Below, one piece after another: positions 54,601 through 63,659 of a stretch of 64,000 nucleotides of DNA; position 1 is the first letter of the stretch; each line of letters begins with the position of its first letter. The stretch comes from JBCCTX01 sp039197765 (GTDB taxonomy: Bacteria; Bacteroidota; Bacteroidia; J057). A program made the translations under genes and the position numbers. Where the stretch lies: NCBI GenBank assembly GCA_039197765.1, contig JBCCTX010000001.1:36575-100574 (forward strand), in the 5' to 3' direction. A model generated the notes under the pieces. The model did no database searches, was not told the origin of the DNA, and saw only the letters and a program-made list of their open reading frames with translations.

Positions 54601-54941
54601 GAGGGGAAGGTATGCTCAGCCTTGCCAAGGGATTTCAGTATGCAGGATGCCCTAATTTGGTGATGTCGCTTTGGCAAACTGACGATAAAGTTGCTTACCA
54701 GGTAATGAATACCTTTTACGCGAAACTTTTGGAAGGAGGTTCTTATTCAGAAGCTTTGCGTGAGGCGAAAATTAATTACCTAGAGACCCAAGACCGAACA
54801 CATCCTTTTTATTGGGCTACCTTCCTCTACGTAGGTCAAAGAGCGAGCATATCAAAACCACTTTCATTTTGGTGGCTGGTGGGTATTATCGGCATTATCG
54901 GCATCTTGGGAATTCTTATTTGGAAAAAAAGAAATACGTGA
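51690..54941 (+). CDS. Secreted TPR-CHAT caspase-like protein 1
   Basis: Start at ATG 51690; a TTG four codons earlier is also open. The 1083-residue protein has a signal peptide (MKQFRRRSIFSPLGLLLLLYIPSVGQ), about 600 residues of 42-residue TPR repeats of the kinesin light chain type, a helical linker, and a CHAT domain in roughly 740-1050. The caspase-like His and Cys are H915 (LHLAMHAL) and C962 (VLSACNTG). A C-terminal membrane helix (WWLVGIIGIIGILGILIW) with a short basic tail anchors it. The peptidase would then be outside the cytoplasm. Its paralog follows at 55052. Confidence 0.92.
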   Translation: MKQFRRRSIFSPLGLLLLLYIPSVGQEVDSTFLDLLSISQKFKDEGKYDSAIVYIEQALQDSSSLAHAQTLRYERAKLYSLNGAYSQSESIFQELYTSLQERGDQDSLFAEVLHGIGSQKYNLGAYAEARRYLEDALSLKKQLFTELHTTVAITYNALGNLVSDEGDLDLARTYYEKALEIRKQVLPEDHPHISDTYQNLGILEYLEEDFEAAIQLIKKSFEIEKRIYPPDHPLIASTFNNLGVMYDVMGNTPRALEYYRESLKIRRKNLGEKHPAVGQSYHNLGVVYQQYGDLRKALANLFQSLYIFQEVFENENNEEIATNLETIGNVYEMLGENQEAETYFQQALNIFSQIFPSNHPSIGKMMQNLGVIYRKLGSYEKAHRYFAQAKVIYENLSHTPGALAILYKEQAMLFALEERYEEALVNFDKGDEIYTQSSGSSNVDRVILLNEKANTYLMRKDTSATKRTYQEAIGANLPDFSPNDVNQVPPIEAAPVKIPSYIESLNRKAFLHAKENSTQSWKIAKELWKIGLHWLGKLQDLSTYRASKLDVRSQARDMCEASVETHIKLLEKTGDKAYLVGAYQLAEYSQTALLHEWMQEIEARQQAGIPSELIEKVQDYNSTISFYEKKLYETRGGDRSDSLSFIQIRTRLFEVRNSLDSLVSEIEKSYPTYYEVKYQREPLDLSAVQTQLSSEEQLIRYFLTSDKLYLFSIRRSELSHYSFDIDSTFYQESLRLYEFVQTNPSESLQKEEDVLRYLSAAHKLYGKLLAPAIHDNTQKLYVIPDGILNYLPFEVLLSEPVEEFEGFSDLPYAFKAYEISYAYSSRLLFSEESKTLSPSFLGFAPEYGQNIFQNASSRFVDSTDIGRLPPLVYNQSEVESLQSLMRGQVFLGKEAREQTFKQQAPQAGILHLAMHALTDDVNPLYSGLVFSQVDSLFDDNFLYTYELFNMHLNADLAVLSACNTGIGEIQRGEGMLSLAKGFQYAGCPNLVMSLWQTDDKVAYQVMNTFYAKLLEGGSYSEALREAKINYLETQDRTHPFYWATFLYVGQRASISKPLSFWWLVGIIGIIGILGILIWKKRNT

Positions 54942-55051
54942 GTGATGAAGGGAGGGATTTCCCGAATCCTATCTAAGGGGGAATAGAGCTAGTTTTTGAA
55001 ACCTTCCCCTTAGTATGGGAAGCTAGTTCATTATTTTCAACTTTGGTGCCT

Positions 55052-58000
55052 ATGAAACCACTCCTGGTTAGGACGAGTTTTTTACTATTTTTTCTTTGTT
55101 TTTTGCTAAATCCTGGGCCTTGCCTATGTCAAGAGGTAGATTCTGCTATTTATGAATGGATACAAATTTCCCGGGATTACAGGAATGCGGGTAAGTATGA
55201 TAGTGCAATTATATGTATAGAGTATGCATTTCAGGAGTTAAACCCTTTTGAGCAGGAGCATTACCTTGATTCCCTCGCTATAAAAATAGCGTATTATCGA
55301 GCCACCAACTACTTGCTGAATGGAGAATATGGTATTGCAGAAGGGTATTTTGAAGACCTGCACCAACTGGTGAAAGATGCGAACATTGATGTAATATCCT
55401 TCGCCCATATCCTAAATCGGATGGGGCAACTCAAAATGCGCTTGGGAAAGTACGAAGAATCGCAGTATTACCATGAAGCTGCTCTAGCCCATTTCATCCA
55501 GGTAGAGTCAGCAGTAAGTGAATCAGCTGCAAATGTTTATACTTCGCTGGGGGTATTATTTTCTTCTCAGGGAGACGTGGACAAAGCTCGGACTTACTAC
55601 CAAAAGGCACTTGCTGTTCGAGAGCAAGTTCTTACCGAAGACAACCCTCAAATTGCTGAATCCTATAATAACCTTGGAACCATAGCCTTTTATGAGGAAG
55701 ACTATGAGAAAGCCATTCGATTAACAAAAAAGTGCTTCGAGATTTACCAACGCATTTATCCCTCCGATCACCATCAGATGTCTTTTTTGTACAACAACTT
55801 AGGCGTGATGTACAATGAAATGGGAAATTCCTATCGTGCACAAGATTATCACCTAACCGCGCTGGAAATTAGGAGAAAAACCTTGGGGGAGGTTCATCTA
55901 CAGGTTGCTAGGAGCTACCTAAACCTGGGAGAAACCTTCGAAAATATAGGGGATCTTAGGAAAGCGATGGCAAACTACCAGCAATATTGGGCTATCATCC
56001 AGAAAATATTTCCAGATGAAAAGAATGAGGAAACGGCCAGTATTTACCATAAAATTGGAACGATATATCTTTTACAAAAGAAATTTGAAAAGGCAGAAAG
56101 CTATATTCAGGAGGCTGTAAAGATTTACAGGGAAATTTTTGCAAGCGATCATATTGCGATCGGCCATGCGCTTCACGATTTAGGAGAAATTCAACGGGAA
56201 AATGGAAATTTTCGAGATGCAGCAAGGTATTTTGATAGGGCTTATGCCCTCTATGAAAAGCAAACGGAGGCACCTGCATCCTTTGGTCGACTGTATAAAA
56301 ATAAGGGAACACTATTTGTACGGAAAGGGTACTATGAGAGGGCAATGACTAGTTTTGAAAAAGGAGACCATATTTACCGAGAAGTATATAAGGGAAAACA
56401 TCCTGAAAGGGCTAGTTTGCTCAATGAAAAGGCGAGGGCCTATGTCGAATTGGGAGATAGTACCTCTGCTTTCCATTTCTATCAGGAAGCGCTTAGTGCC
56501 AACCTACCTGATTTTTCTTTTTCAACCCTTAATCAGCTTCCTCCTTTAGAGGCCAAACCCCTACAGGTAATTACCTATCTGACCTCTTTACATGAAAAAG
56601 CCCTTTTACATTCAGCGACAAGGAATGTTGAGGATTGGGAAATTGCTACGCAGTTATGGAATACTGCCCTACATTGGTTAGAGAAGATGCAATTTCAGGC
56701 TACCTATCGTACGTCAAAGCTTGATATAAGAAGGCTCGCCCGACGTATATGTGAGGCCTCAATTAGGAACCAAATCCAGTTATATGGTCAAACCCAAAGG
56801 ATAGTTTATTTAGAAGAGGCCTTCCAATTGGCAGAAATCTCTCAAGCAGCCCTCTTACATGAATGGGTAAAAGAAGCGGAGGCACGCCAGCAGGCAGGCG
56901 TACCCCAGCGCTTAGTAGAGAGGGTTCAAGACTTCCATTCTACCATTTCTTACTACGAAAAGAAATTGTACCAAAATGAAGCTACGGCTGATTTAGATTC
57001 CCTCCATGTTATTCGGTATCAATCGAGATTGTTTGAAGTGCGGAACGCCTTGGATTCTTTGGTTGATGAAATTGAAGCACAGTACCCCAGGTATTATGCG
57101 ATTAAATATCAGCAAGAGCCTTTAAACCTACAGCTAATTCAAGGACAATTAGGTCCAGATGAGCAGGTAATTCGTTATTTTTACACACAAGAAAAGTTGT
57201 ATATGTTTAGCCTTAGGCCCGAAAGCCTAAGCTATCATGCTGAGGAAATAGATTCCTCATTTTTCCAACATATCACCCAGTTCTATAATTTTGTCAGAAA
57301 GAATCCCGCTCAGTATTCGCTTCAAGAGGAAGAACTTAAGGAGTATATTAAGATTGGACATCATTTATACCAACAAGTAATAGCGCCTATCCTACATGAA
57401 AAGAGCCGGAAACTCTACCTAATTCCTGAGGGTAGGTTAAATTTTCTCGCGTTTGAAGCTTTGCTTTCTGAGCCTGTTTCAAGGTTTTCGAATTTTTCCG
57501 AGCTACCCTACCTGCTCAAATCCTATGAGCTTTCCTATGCTTATTCTACCCGTTTGTTATTCTCTCTTAGCAAAAAGAATATCTCCTCCAATTTTATGGG
57601 ATTTGCACCTAAGTATGGGGAGGGTAGCCTTCAGATGGCCAGTACCCGTCTAGCGGACTCGGCGGAAATTGAAAGGCTCTCTCCTTTGAGGTACAATCAA
57701 TCTGAGGCAGAACTCTTACAGACCCTCATGAATGGCCAAGCCTATCTGGGGCGAGAGGCTCGTGAGGAGACCTTTAAGCAAAAGTCCCCTTCGGCGGGTA
57801 TTTTGCATTTGGCTATGCACGCATTGACCGATGATGTAAATCCCTTGTATTCAGGATTGGTCTTCAGCCAGGTAGACTCCCTGTTTGATGATAATTTCTT
57901 ATATACCTATGAACTGTTCAATCTACACCTGAATGCGGACTTAGCCGTTCTCTCTGCCTGTAATACAGGGGTGGGAGAAATTCAGCGTGGTGAAGGGATG

Positions 58001-58330
58001 TTGAGCCTTGCCAAAGGATTCCAATATGCAGGATGCCCTAATCTGGTGATGTCGCTCTGGCAAACCGATGATCAGGTGGCCTTTCAGTTGATGGAAACCT
58101 TTTACTCCCAACTCTTGGAGGGGGCCTCTTATGCAAGCGCTCTACACGATGCAAAAATCAATTATCTAGAGACTCAAGACCGTGCACACCCATTTTACTG
58201 GGCTACCTTTCATTATATCGGTCAGCGCACTAGGCTTCCCCAATCTCCTTCGATTGGGTGGATTGTAGGAATTTTGGGAGTTATGGGCGCGTTGGGATTT
58301 TTTTTTCGAAAAAAAGTAAAAAGTAAGTGA
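55052..58330 (+). CDS. Secreted TPR-CHAT caspase-like protein 2
   Basis: Start at ATG 55052, 1092 residues. Same architecture as the previous gene: signal peptide (MKPLLVRTSFLLFFLCFLL), TPR repeats, CHAT domain with H923 and C970, and C-terminal membrane helix (WIVGILGVMGALGFFF). About 100 residues around the catalytic dyad are almost the same as in the paralog, while the TPR parts differ much more. It starts 110 bp after the first and is probably co-transcribed. The substrate is unknown; the anti-sigma-like protein is one candidate. Confidence 0.92.
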   Translation: MKPLLVRTSFLLFFLCFLLNPGPCLCQEVDSAIYEWIQISRDYRNAGKYDSAIICIEYAFQELNPFEQEHYLDSLAIKIAYYRATNYLLNGEYGIAEGYFEDLHQLVKDANIDVISFAHILNRMGQLKMRLGKYEESQYYHEAALAHFIQVESAVSESAANVYTSLGVLFSSQGDVDKARTYYQKALAVREQVLTEDNPQIAESYNNLGTIAFYEEDYEKAIRLTKKCFEIYQRIYPSDHHQMSFLYNNLGVMYNEMGNSYRAQDYHLTALEIRRKTLGEVHLQVARSYLNLGETFENIGDLRKAMANYQQYWAIIQKIFPDEKNEETASIYHKIGTIYLLQKKFEKAESYIQEAVKIYREIFASDHIAIGHALHDLGEIQRENGNFRDAARYFDRAYALYEKQTEAPASFGRLYKNKGTLFVRKGYYERAMTSFEKGDHIYREVYKGKHPERASLLNEKARAYVELGDSTSAFHFYQEALSANLPDFSFSTLNQLPPLEAKPLQVITYLTSLHEKALLHSATRNVEDWEIATQLWNTALHWLEKMQFQATYRTSKLDIRRLARRICEASIRNQIQLYGQTQRIVYLEEAFQLAEISQAALLHEWVKEAEARQQAGVPQRLVERVQDFHSTISYYEKKLYQNEATADLDSLHVIRYQSRLFEVRNALDSLVDEIEAQYPRYYAIKYQQEPLNLQLIQGQLGPDEQVIRYFYTQEKLYMFSLRPESLSYHAEEIDSSFFQHITQFYNFVRKNPAQYSLQEEELKEYIKIGHHLYQQVIAPILHEKSRKLYLIPEGRLNFLAFEALLSEPVSRFSNFSELPYLLKSYELSYAYSTRLLFSLSKKNISSNFMGFAPKYGEGSLQMASTRLADSAEIERLSPLRYNQSEAELLQTLMNGQAYLGREAREETFKQKSPSAGILHLAMHALTDDVNPLYSGLVFSQVDSLFDDNFLYTYELFNLHLNADLAVLSACNTGVGEIQRGEGMLSLAKGFQYAGCPNLVMSLWQTDDQVAFQLMETFYSQLLEGASYASALHDAKINYLETQDRAHPFYWATFHYIGQRTRLPQSPSIGWIVGILGVMGALGFFFRKKVKSK

Positions 58331-58336
58331 TCAATA

Positions 58337-58393
58337 GAAACGGTTACCGAACTATTGGGTTGGAAGAACAACTTAACCCAACAAAACCGTTTC
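58337..58393 (+). promoter_or_regulatory. Long hairpin before the TonB-C gene
   Basis: GAAACGGTT (58337-58345) pairs with AACCGTTTC (58385-58393) and GGGTT (58357-58361) with AACCC (58375-58379). The structure ends 3 nt before the ATG at 58397, so it could limit translation of the gene. Confidence 0.55.
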
Positions 58394-58396
58394 TTC

Positions 58397-58882
58397 ATGA
58401 GAACAATCCACCACATCCTCCTCCTTTGCTTTCTATGCGTGTCACTGAGCGTTAGTGGACAGGAGAGAGACTTTCGGTTTACGAAAGCTACCTCTAGTGC
58501 GCTTATGCCAGAAGTGGAAGCCATTCCTCTAAACCTCTCTGCCATTATTAGCCAAGTTGAGTACCCTGCTAAAGCCATTCAGGCAGGTATTGAGGGGATT
58601 GTCCAGGTTATGGTCCGAGTAGATAGAAGTGGCAATTATATGGAACATGAGATTGTCCATAGTCCCCATGAAATGTTGAGTTTAGCAGTTGCCCCTTACA
58701 TCGGCTGTTTGCGTTTTGAACCTGCTCAAGCCGGTTCTATGTCGGTAGAATCTTGGAAGGCTATTCCTTTCCGATTCAAAATCAGCCAGGGGGTGCGGTT
58801 TAAGCGCTCTATAGATCCGGCTTCTACGGTCTGCCCTAAAGATTCGATCTTCGATGCCCAACCTATTGTGAAGACCCCGTAA
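58397..58882 (+). CDS. Secreted TonB C-terminal domain protein
   Basis: Start at ATG 58397, 161 residues. A signal peptide (MRTIHHILLLCFLCVSLSVSGQ) leads to a TonB-C domain: VEYPAKAIQAGIEGIVQVMVRVDRSGNYMEHEIVHSPHE and LRFEPAQAG (quoted in part). Without an N-terminal membrane helix and Pro-rich spacer it is not a normal TonB. In Bacteroidota such stand-alone domains are common and of unknown role. It follows the second TPR-CHAT gene and is closed by a strong terminator. Confidence 0.85.
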   Translation: MRTIHHILLLCFLCVSLSVSGQERDFRFTKATSSALMPEVEAIPLNLSAIISQVEYPAKAIQAGIEGIVQVMVRVDRSGNYMEHEIVHSPHEMLSLAVAPYIGCLRFEPAQAGSMSVESWKAIPFRFKISQGVRFKRSIDPASTVCPKDSIFDAQPIVKTP

Positions 58883-58936
58883 GGCATTCAATGAATTAGA
58901 TTCCTTTTTCTTAATTGGTTTGTTAGGCCCAATGTT

Positions 58937-58973
58937 GGAGGCTGTCTCGGAAGGGAGATAGCCTCCCTTTTTT
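58937..58973 (+). terminator. Terminator after the TPR-CHAT/TonB-C run
   Basis: GGAGGCTGTCTC (58937-58948) pairs with GAGATAGCCTCC (58955-58966), 12 bp with one G-U, followed by CTTTTTT. This is the strongest intrinsic terminator seen in the window. Confidence 0.9.
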
Positions 58974-59145
58974 ATGGGGATAATCGATAAGTTTATTGAA
59001 AGCTTATGGCACCTATGGGCCGGGTAATGCGTGTGCATTTGGGGAAATTTTTTAGGCAACCGAGTGATTAAATCTTCTTCCCTTCGAATTCTATAGGTAA
59101 CCTTACAGCTAAAGCCCTAAATATTTGATTACAAACCTTCAAATT

Positions 59146-59931
59146 ATGTGTACAACCATGCAAAAACCAGTTTTTTCTCAGACTTCCCTTTTCTTGCTCT
59201 TGGCTTGCCTGTGCATGCTTATTTCCCATAGCTCTTATGCCCAATCTGGCAATTCCTTGGCAGGAACCTATAAGAATGACCTGTATGGCACCACGCTAAT
59301 TCTAGCTCCAGACGCAAGCGGCTTCAAAGGAGTGCTAACTACAGGCTATATGAATTTCCAAGTCACAGCTACCCAGTCCAATGGGCAGTTGACCGGAAGC
59401 GTCATGCACGGCAATGGACAGCCGATATCTTGGACAGCCCGAATGAACGGTGAGCAACTCATCGTAGATGCCTATGGGGGCCAAAATGCGTATAGGAAGG
59501 TTTCTACCGATACCAAGCTTCCCACTCAGGGAATGCTTGCCTCAGCGGAAGCCCAGCGTATAGGGAGCTCTCGCTTGTACTGGTACCGGGAGGCGAGTAT
59601 CATTGCCACCTCAGGTGGAGCCTATGGAGAAATCGATTTCTGTCCAGACGGAACCTTCCGCGATTACAGCGAATCCTCTGTCATGGTAGAAGCTGGCCCC
59701 GATAACTACAACCGCGAATACTATGACAAAATGGGCTCTGCAGGCTATGCTAGCAACTCTCGCTCCTCCGGCTATTGGACCATTGTAAACTATCAAGGGG
59801 TACCCTATGTGGGAATTCAATATGCCTCGGGTGGATCGAACAGTGCCCCTCTTTCCCAAGTGATGGGAGGAACTTGGTATGTAGGTAAAACCAAATACGC
59901 CATGGATTGGGGTAAGGGCCAGTGTCGATAG
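59146..59931 (+). CDS. Secreted protein of unknown function
   Basis: Start ATG 59146 or 59158 gives about 260 residues. A signal peptide ends near SSYAQSG. Residues 35-110 form a beta-rich module (LAGTYKNDLYGTTLILAPD, GFKGVLTTGYMNFQVT, QLTGSVMHGNG). The C-terminal half is Tyr/Gly/Ser rich with YWYREASIIATSGGAYGEIDF and GGTWYVGKTKYAMDW. I do not recognise a family. It stands alone, with a terminator upstream and a convergent gene downstream. Confidence 0.8.
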   Translation: MCTTMQKPVFSQTSLFLLLACLCMLISHSSYAQSGNSLAGTYKNDLYGTTLILAPDASGFKGVLTTGYMNFQVTATQSNGQLTGSVMHGNGQPISWTARMNGEQLIVDAYGGQNAYRKVSTDTKLPTQGMLASAEAQRIGSSRLYWYREASIIATSGGAYGEIDFCPDGTFRDYSESSVMVEAGPDNYNREYYDKMGSAGYASNSRSSGYWTIVNYQGVPYVGIQYASGGSNSAPLSQVMGGTWYVGKTKYAMDWGKGQCR

Positions 59932-60001
59932 CGTATGGAGTAAACCCTTTAACCTTAAGAATACGGCTTGAAATAAAGTATGGGGGGAATAGTTCCCTTA
60001 G

Positions 60002-61189
60002 TTATAGTTGTAAGTGTACCCTTTTTTTATGAAGCCAGCTGGCTATTCCCAGAATGAGGAAAGAGAAAAGGACAGACCGGAAAATTCCCCCCATACCCCC
60101 ATTTAATACCTCACCTAGCAAGGGAAAACCAATCACTGCATATAAAAAAGGCGGAATAATGTAGGTGAGTAAAGGGTTTTCTCCTGCAGGTTTTAAGAAG
60201 TTTGCCCATCGGCTGAACCCCTTTATATCTACGATTAGATAGAGTAGGGCATAGATGGCACAACAAATTGCAGCAGAATACAAGGCCCAAGCTGGCGTGG
60301 CGTAGATCTTGGATATCCCGCCAAAGGGCTGGGTGAAATACCCCAAGACAGCTAAACTCATCCCAAATAGAAGGATACCAAGGATACCCCAGACTTTTTG
60401 GAGCGGTTTATTTATTTTGTTTGTATCTCTCAGGATTAGGGAACACATAATTCCCGACAGTACAAGTAAACTATGCACAAGATGACCAGATTGACTGCCT
60501 AAAAAGGAAGAAATCGGAGGCAAGCCATCTGGATATTTATGAACAGTCAATAGAAGGAAAAGCATACAAATAAAGATGATTCCCATCTCGCGCAATTGCT
60601 TTTTTGCAGCCATGAACAGGGCTACTGAAATCAAGTAGGCCCAACCAATAAGTCCCAGGATACCCCACCAACTGGGGCTCATTCCCTGAATTTGATCCCC
60701 ACTGCCTTTTCGGAATAAAAAATACAATACAATGAGGACCAGGGCACCAAATACCTTTAATCCACTCTTACTATTTTGAGACATACTTTGGGGATACCGA
60801 TTCCAAATGAGTACCACGGCTATGTATAAGGATCCAGCCCAAAGTGACTTGGGAACTAAGCTAGCTTCCTGGTTCATTTCTCCAGAATTGACCATATACA
60901 CTCCCAGGACCAGAAGACCTAGGGTCCTAATCCATACGTGTCGCCAGAAGCCAAGGAGGGTTGGCTCCCCCTTCAATCGCCTTTCTACGGCAAAGGGGAT
61001 AGCCATTCCTACAATAAAGAGGAAGGCTGGAAACACTACATCGACGAAGGTCATACCATCTACTTCCGCAGGAACGTGCTTCATCCAACTAGGAATTCCT
61101 TTAACGCTTGCAAGGTCATTTACAAAGACCATCATCCATATGGTCAGTCCCCTGAAAATATCGATGGATTGGATTCGCTCCTTTTGCAT
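60002..61189 (-). CDS. DUF5009 / HGSNAT-like membrane acyltransferase
   Basis: A 395-residue protein with about ten membrane helices, starting MQKERIQSIDIFRGLTIWMMVFVND. The N-terminal IDxFRGL, a histidine-free VDVVFPAFLFIVGMAIPFA and the C-terminal block fit the DUF5009 family related to heparan-alpha-glucosaminide N-acetyltransferase. Such enzymes acetylate sugars across the membrane. Convergent with the secreted protein; substrate unknown. It lies near a phosphatase, both minus strand, but the 200 bp gap makes co-transcription doubtful. Confidence 0.82.
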   Translation of the reverse strand: MQKERIQSIDIFRGLTIWMMVFVNDLASVKGIPSWMKHVPAEVDGMTFVDVVFPAFLFIVGMAIPFAVERRLKGEPTLLGFWRHVWIRTLGLLVLGVYMVNSGEMNQEASLVPKSLWAGSLYIAVVLIWNRYPQSMSQNSKSGLKVFGALVLIVLYFLFRKGSGDQIQGMSPSWWGILGLIGWAYLISVALFMAAKKQLREMGIIFICMLFLLLTVHKYPDGLPPISSFLGSQSGHLVHSLLVLSGIMCSLILRDTNKINKPLQKVWGILGILLFGMSLAVLGYFTQPFGGISKIYATPAWALYSAAICCAIYALLYLIVDIKGFSRWANFLKPAGENPLLTYIIPPFLYAVIGFPLLGEVLNGGMGGIFRSVLFSFLILGIASWLHKKRVHLQL

Positions 61190-61388
61190 TGTGTCTACTC
61201 ATCAAGGCCTTTAGTTCCACAGGTTAACAAAAGTAATGTTTGCTATTAGACATCCAGGCACAATGTATAGCATTTTTGCCTCAAGGAGAAAGTTTTTCCA
61301 GGTAGAAAAAGAATAGCCCTAGTAATTTCTGGGTATATCTCCATTTTCTCCTTCAAGAGGGTTCCTGCCTAGGGACTCTTTGTTCTGC

Positions 61389-62966
61389 TTACTGGGTAGT
61401 AAAGGCAACTGTTTCGGACCATTCGCTCCAGTTCAGGTTCTTATCTCGGTACCGGACCCTCCAGAAATAGGTAGTTTTGGGTTGTAGAACTTGGATGAGT
61501 TCATCGGTCAGGTCATCGTTTTTCTGGTGATCCGTGTAGGCATACCAGTCTTCATATTGCTTCCAACTATCTAGTACTAGGTCCTGAAATTCTCTGCTTG
61601 TAGCCACTTGCCAATGACTAGCACCGTGTTCTGCCTTGTCGAGTGAACTTGAAAATGGACTTGCTTTCAAGGTAATATCCCTGTAAGCGACTTCTCCCTT
61701 AGGACTAATGGCTTTGGGCGTTTGAGGCTTCTTATCAAAGCGCCAAACGGTAAGGCTGTCGCGGAGTTCGTTATCTCGAAATTGGTATTCGTTGCCCCGA
61801 CTGTATCGTCTAACTGTCAGTTTGGGGTCACCAGCATTGGGATCTACATCCACCATGACAAATCCATATTCATCTTGTGTTATGGTAAACTCTTCGTAGT
61901 TCTTTTGAGCATATTCTCCCCAATAGTCAATATTTCCTCCAGAGGTAGCGACATTGATCCAGAGGTGCTTGTGGTCTCTAGACTGTCCACGAGAATAGGC
62001 ATGGGTATGGCCGAAAAAGTGGATGCTAGGCTTACCTGACTCAGTGCTGAACTGCTCCAATAGTTTTACTACTTTCCCACTGAACTCTTCTTCTCCCGGT
62101 AGCCACATTTCCGATTTGAAGGGGTGATGGAGCTGGGCAAAAACAAAATCGATTGCCTCATTTTCTACAGTAGCATCAAGAACCTCTTCGAGCCACTCCA
62201 ATTGTTCCCTTACGTCGCGGTAGAAGGGGTTGGAGTCTAACCCTATGATTCGAATATTGCTGTGGTCTTTGTACCACCAATGTTCGTCATAAGCAGGGCT
62301 TCCATTAGTGGGGAGGCTGAAATAGGTAAAAAAGTATTGAGAATTGCGCTCGTGGTTACCGGGAACCGGATAAACGGGTACCTGGGAAAATAGCTCACTA
62401 GCCGGATCAAAAAAGTCTCGTTTCCACTCTTCATAGACCGATCCATCTGCTACCAGGTCCCCAGGAATCATCATTAGGGCTAGGTTATCGGGCACCATAC
62501 CTTCATATTGCGCTTTGAGGTAGGTGAGTAATCCGTCCTGAACGAGTTCTCCAAATTTATCTGGATACTTGGTATCTTCCTGCATATCGCTCATGGCCAC
62601 TAGCCGAAAGGCTTCCTTATCTGAGGCGAATGATGGAGTTTTGAACTGATAGATATCTGAAAGGATTGCGCCCGTCTTCACCCGGTAATAGTAAAGAGTC
62701 ATTCGTTTGAGATCGCTTAACTGTACTTCATGGACTCGAGAAGAAGTATAATTGATGGGATAGGAGATACCACTTGCCTCCTGCCCCAATTGGGGGTTGG
62801 TACCATATTCTACCATACTTTCCTCCCCTGAGGCCGTTTCCCATTTGATGGTAATTCCATCGGGTCGAGCATCTTGCAAATAGGGCCGTGCCTCCTGGGC
62901 GAGACTGAAATCGGCCATAGGGAAAAGAATCAGGAGAATGAGAATGCGCTTAGAATGGGAATACAT
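61389..62966 (-). CDS. Secreted purple acid phosphatase-like metallophosphoesterase
   Basis: The 525-residue protein has a signal peptide (MYSHSKRILILLILFPMADFSLAQ), an N-terminal fibronectin-like domain (to about 105) and a calcineurin-type metallophosphoesterase domain. Metal ligands are visible: VAMSDMQED, PGDLVADG, PVPGNHERN, QLHHPFKS and FFGHTHAYSRG. A final fibronectin-like domain (from about 425) ends at the C-terminus. It would release phosphate from esters outside the cell. It is preceded by no visible promoter. Confidence 0.9.
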   Translation of the reverse strand: MYSHSKRILILLILFPMADFSLAQEARPYLQDARPDGITIKWETASGEESMVEYGTNPQLGQEASGISYPINYTSSRVHEVQLSDLKRMTLYYYRVKTGAILSDIYQFKTPSFASDKEAFRLVAMSDMQEDTKYPDKFGELVQDGLLTYLKAQYEGMVPDNLALMMIPGDLVADGSVYEEWKRDFFDPASELFSQVPVYPVPGNHERNSQYFFTYFSLPTNGSPAYDEHWWYKDHSNIRIIGLDSNPFYRDVREQLEWLEEVLDATVENEAIDFVFAQLHHPFKSEMWLPGEEEFSGKVVKLLEQFSTESGKPSIHFFGHTHAYSRGQSRDHKHLWINVATSGGNIDYWGEYAQKNYEEFTITQDEYGFVMVDVDPNAGDPKLTVRRYSRGNEYQFRDNELRDSLTVWRFDKKPQTPKAISPKGEVAYRDITLKASPFSSSLDKAEHGASHWQVATSREFQDLVLDSWKQYEDWYAYTDHQKNDDLTDELIQVLQPKTTYFWRVRYRDKNLNWSEWSETVAFTTQ

Positions 62967-63421
62967 AAAGTAAAGATAAAGGCTAACAATGTGAAAGCAT
63001 GAGGTACGCTACCTTCTAGATAATGAATACTGCAGGAAATTGCACATTCTATATGAGGTCTCGATAACTGGAAGGTTAAGAAAAGTGTAGGGAGAGGTAC
63101 TAATCGACGATTTTTAACTTCCTGCAAAAGAAGTACAAAAGGAGCCTTTTTATATCTGTCAATAAGGTTTCCCAAATGTCCATGATCCTATGAATTTATT
63201 CCTTAATAAATCCAGCATTTCTGATAGGTATCAACCTACAGGTAACGGCCAAGGTAGCTAAAACGATCCTAGGAAAATGTAGGTAAATAGTTCATAGTAC
63301 TGTAGGGAACTCAAATGATCAATATATTTTGAAGTAGGAAACTGAAAGAGATGTCTACTCCAGGGTTAAATGTATTGGTCTACTTCCTCTTTGAGGGGGG
63401 GAGGTTATAATGACTCAGGTC
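62967..63421. other. Intergenic region without recognisable gene
   Basis: About 455 bp. An 81-codon minus-strand frame (62930-63175) overlaps the phosphatase start and shows no motif; I treat it as noise. Nothing else stands out on either strand. Confidence 0.5.
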
Positions 63422-63652
63422 TTATATATTTCCCGGATTTAACGAATCATATTGATGAACTAGGGTATTTCTGCGATTGATCATTGCATCCCCATTTTAA
63501 AGCTGAACCCCTTCTCTTTGTATTTTATTACATGCCTCACCCATTATAGCTAATTCTCTTTCTGTGGCTCTCTGGGCAGCTAGGTTTTCAAGAAAGACAC
63601 CCTTTGAAGGAACTTGAGAAAGGTGAACCTCAAATATATGGGAAATCGCCTG
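63422..63652 (-). pseudogene. Decayed HepT-like (DUF86) gene
   Basis: The minus-strand frame from about 63652 reads AISHIFEVHLSQ, then ENLAAQRATERELAIMGEAC and KIQREGVQL, a TAA at 63497-63499, then INRRNTLVHQYDSLNPG and a second TAA at 63422-63424. The same positions in the neighbour at 63751 read RAVERELQIIGEA, RKMGVELETTDQLINRRNTIVHQYDS. Spacing matches exactly through the internal stop, so this is a point-mutated, truncated copy of a HepT-type ribonuclease toxin. The N-terminal part is also lost (TGA before residue 1). Confidence 0.8.
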
Positions 63653-63659
63653 TCAAATA

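Noticed and set aside
50295..58882. Type III-E CRISPR (craspase) assignment for the TPR-CHAT locus
   Set aside because: No repeat array, no Cas7-11, and the CHAT proteins are secreted; only the logic is compared.
59940..60010. Short GGGAA-TAG-TTCCC hairpin between convergent genes
   Set aside because: Only 5 bp and no T run, so not supported as a terminator.
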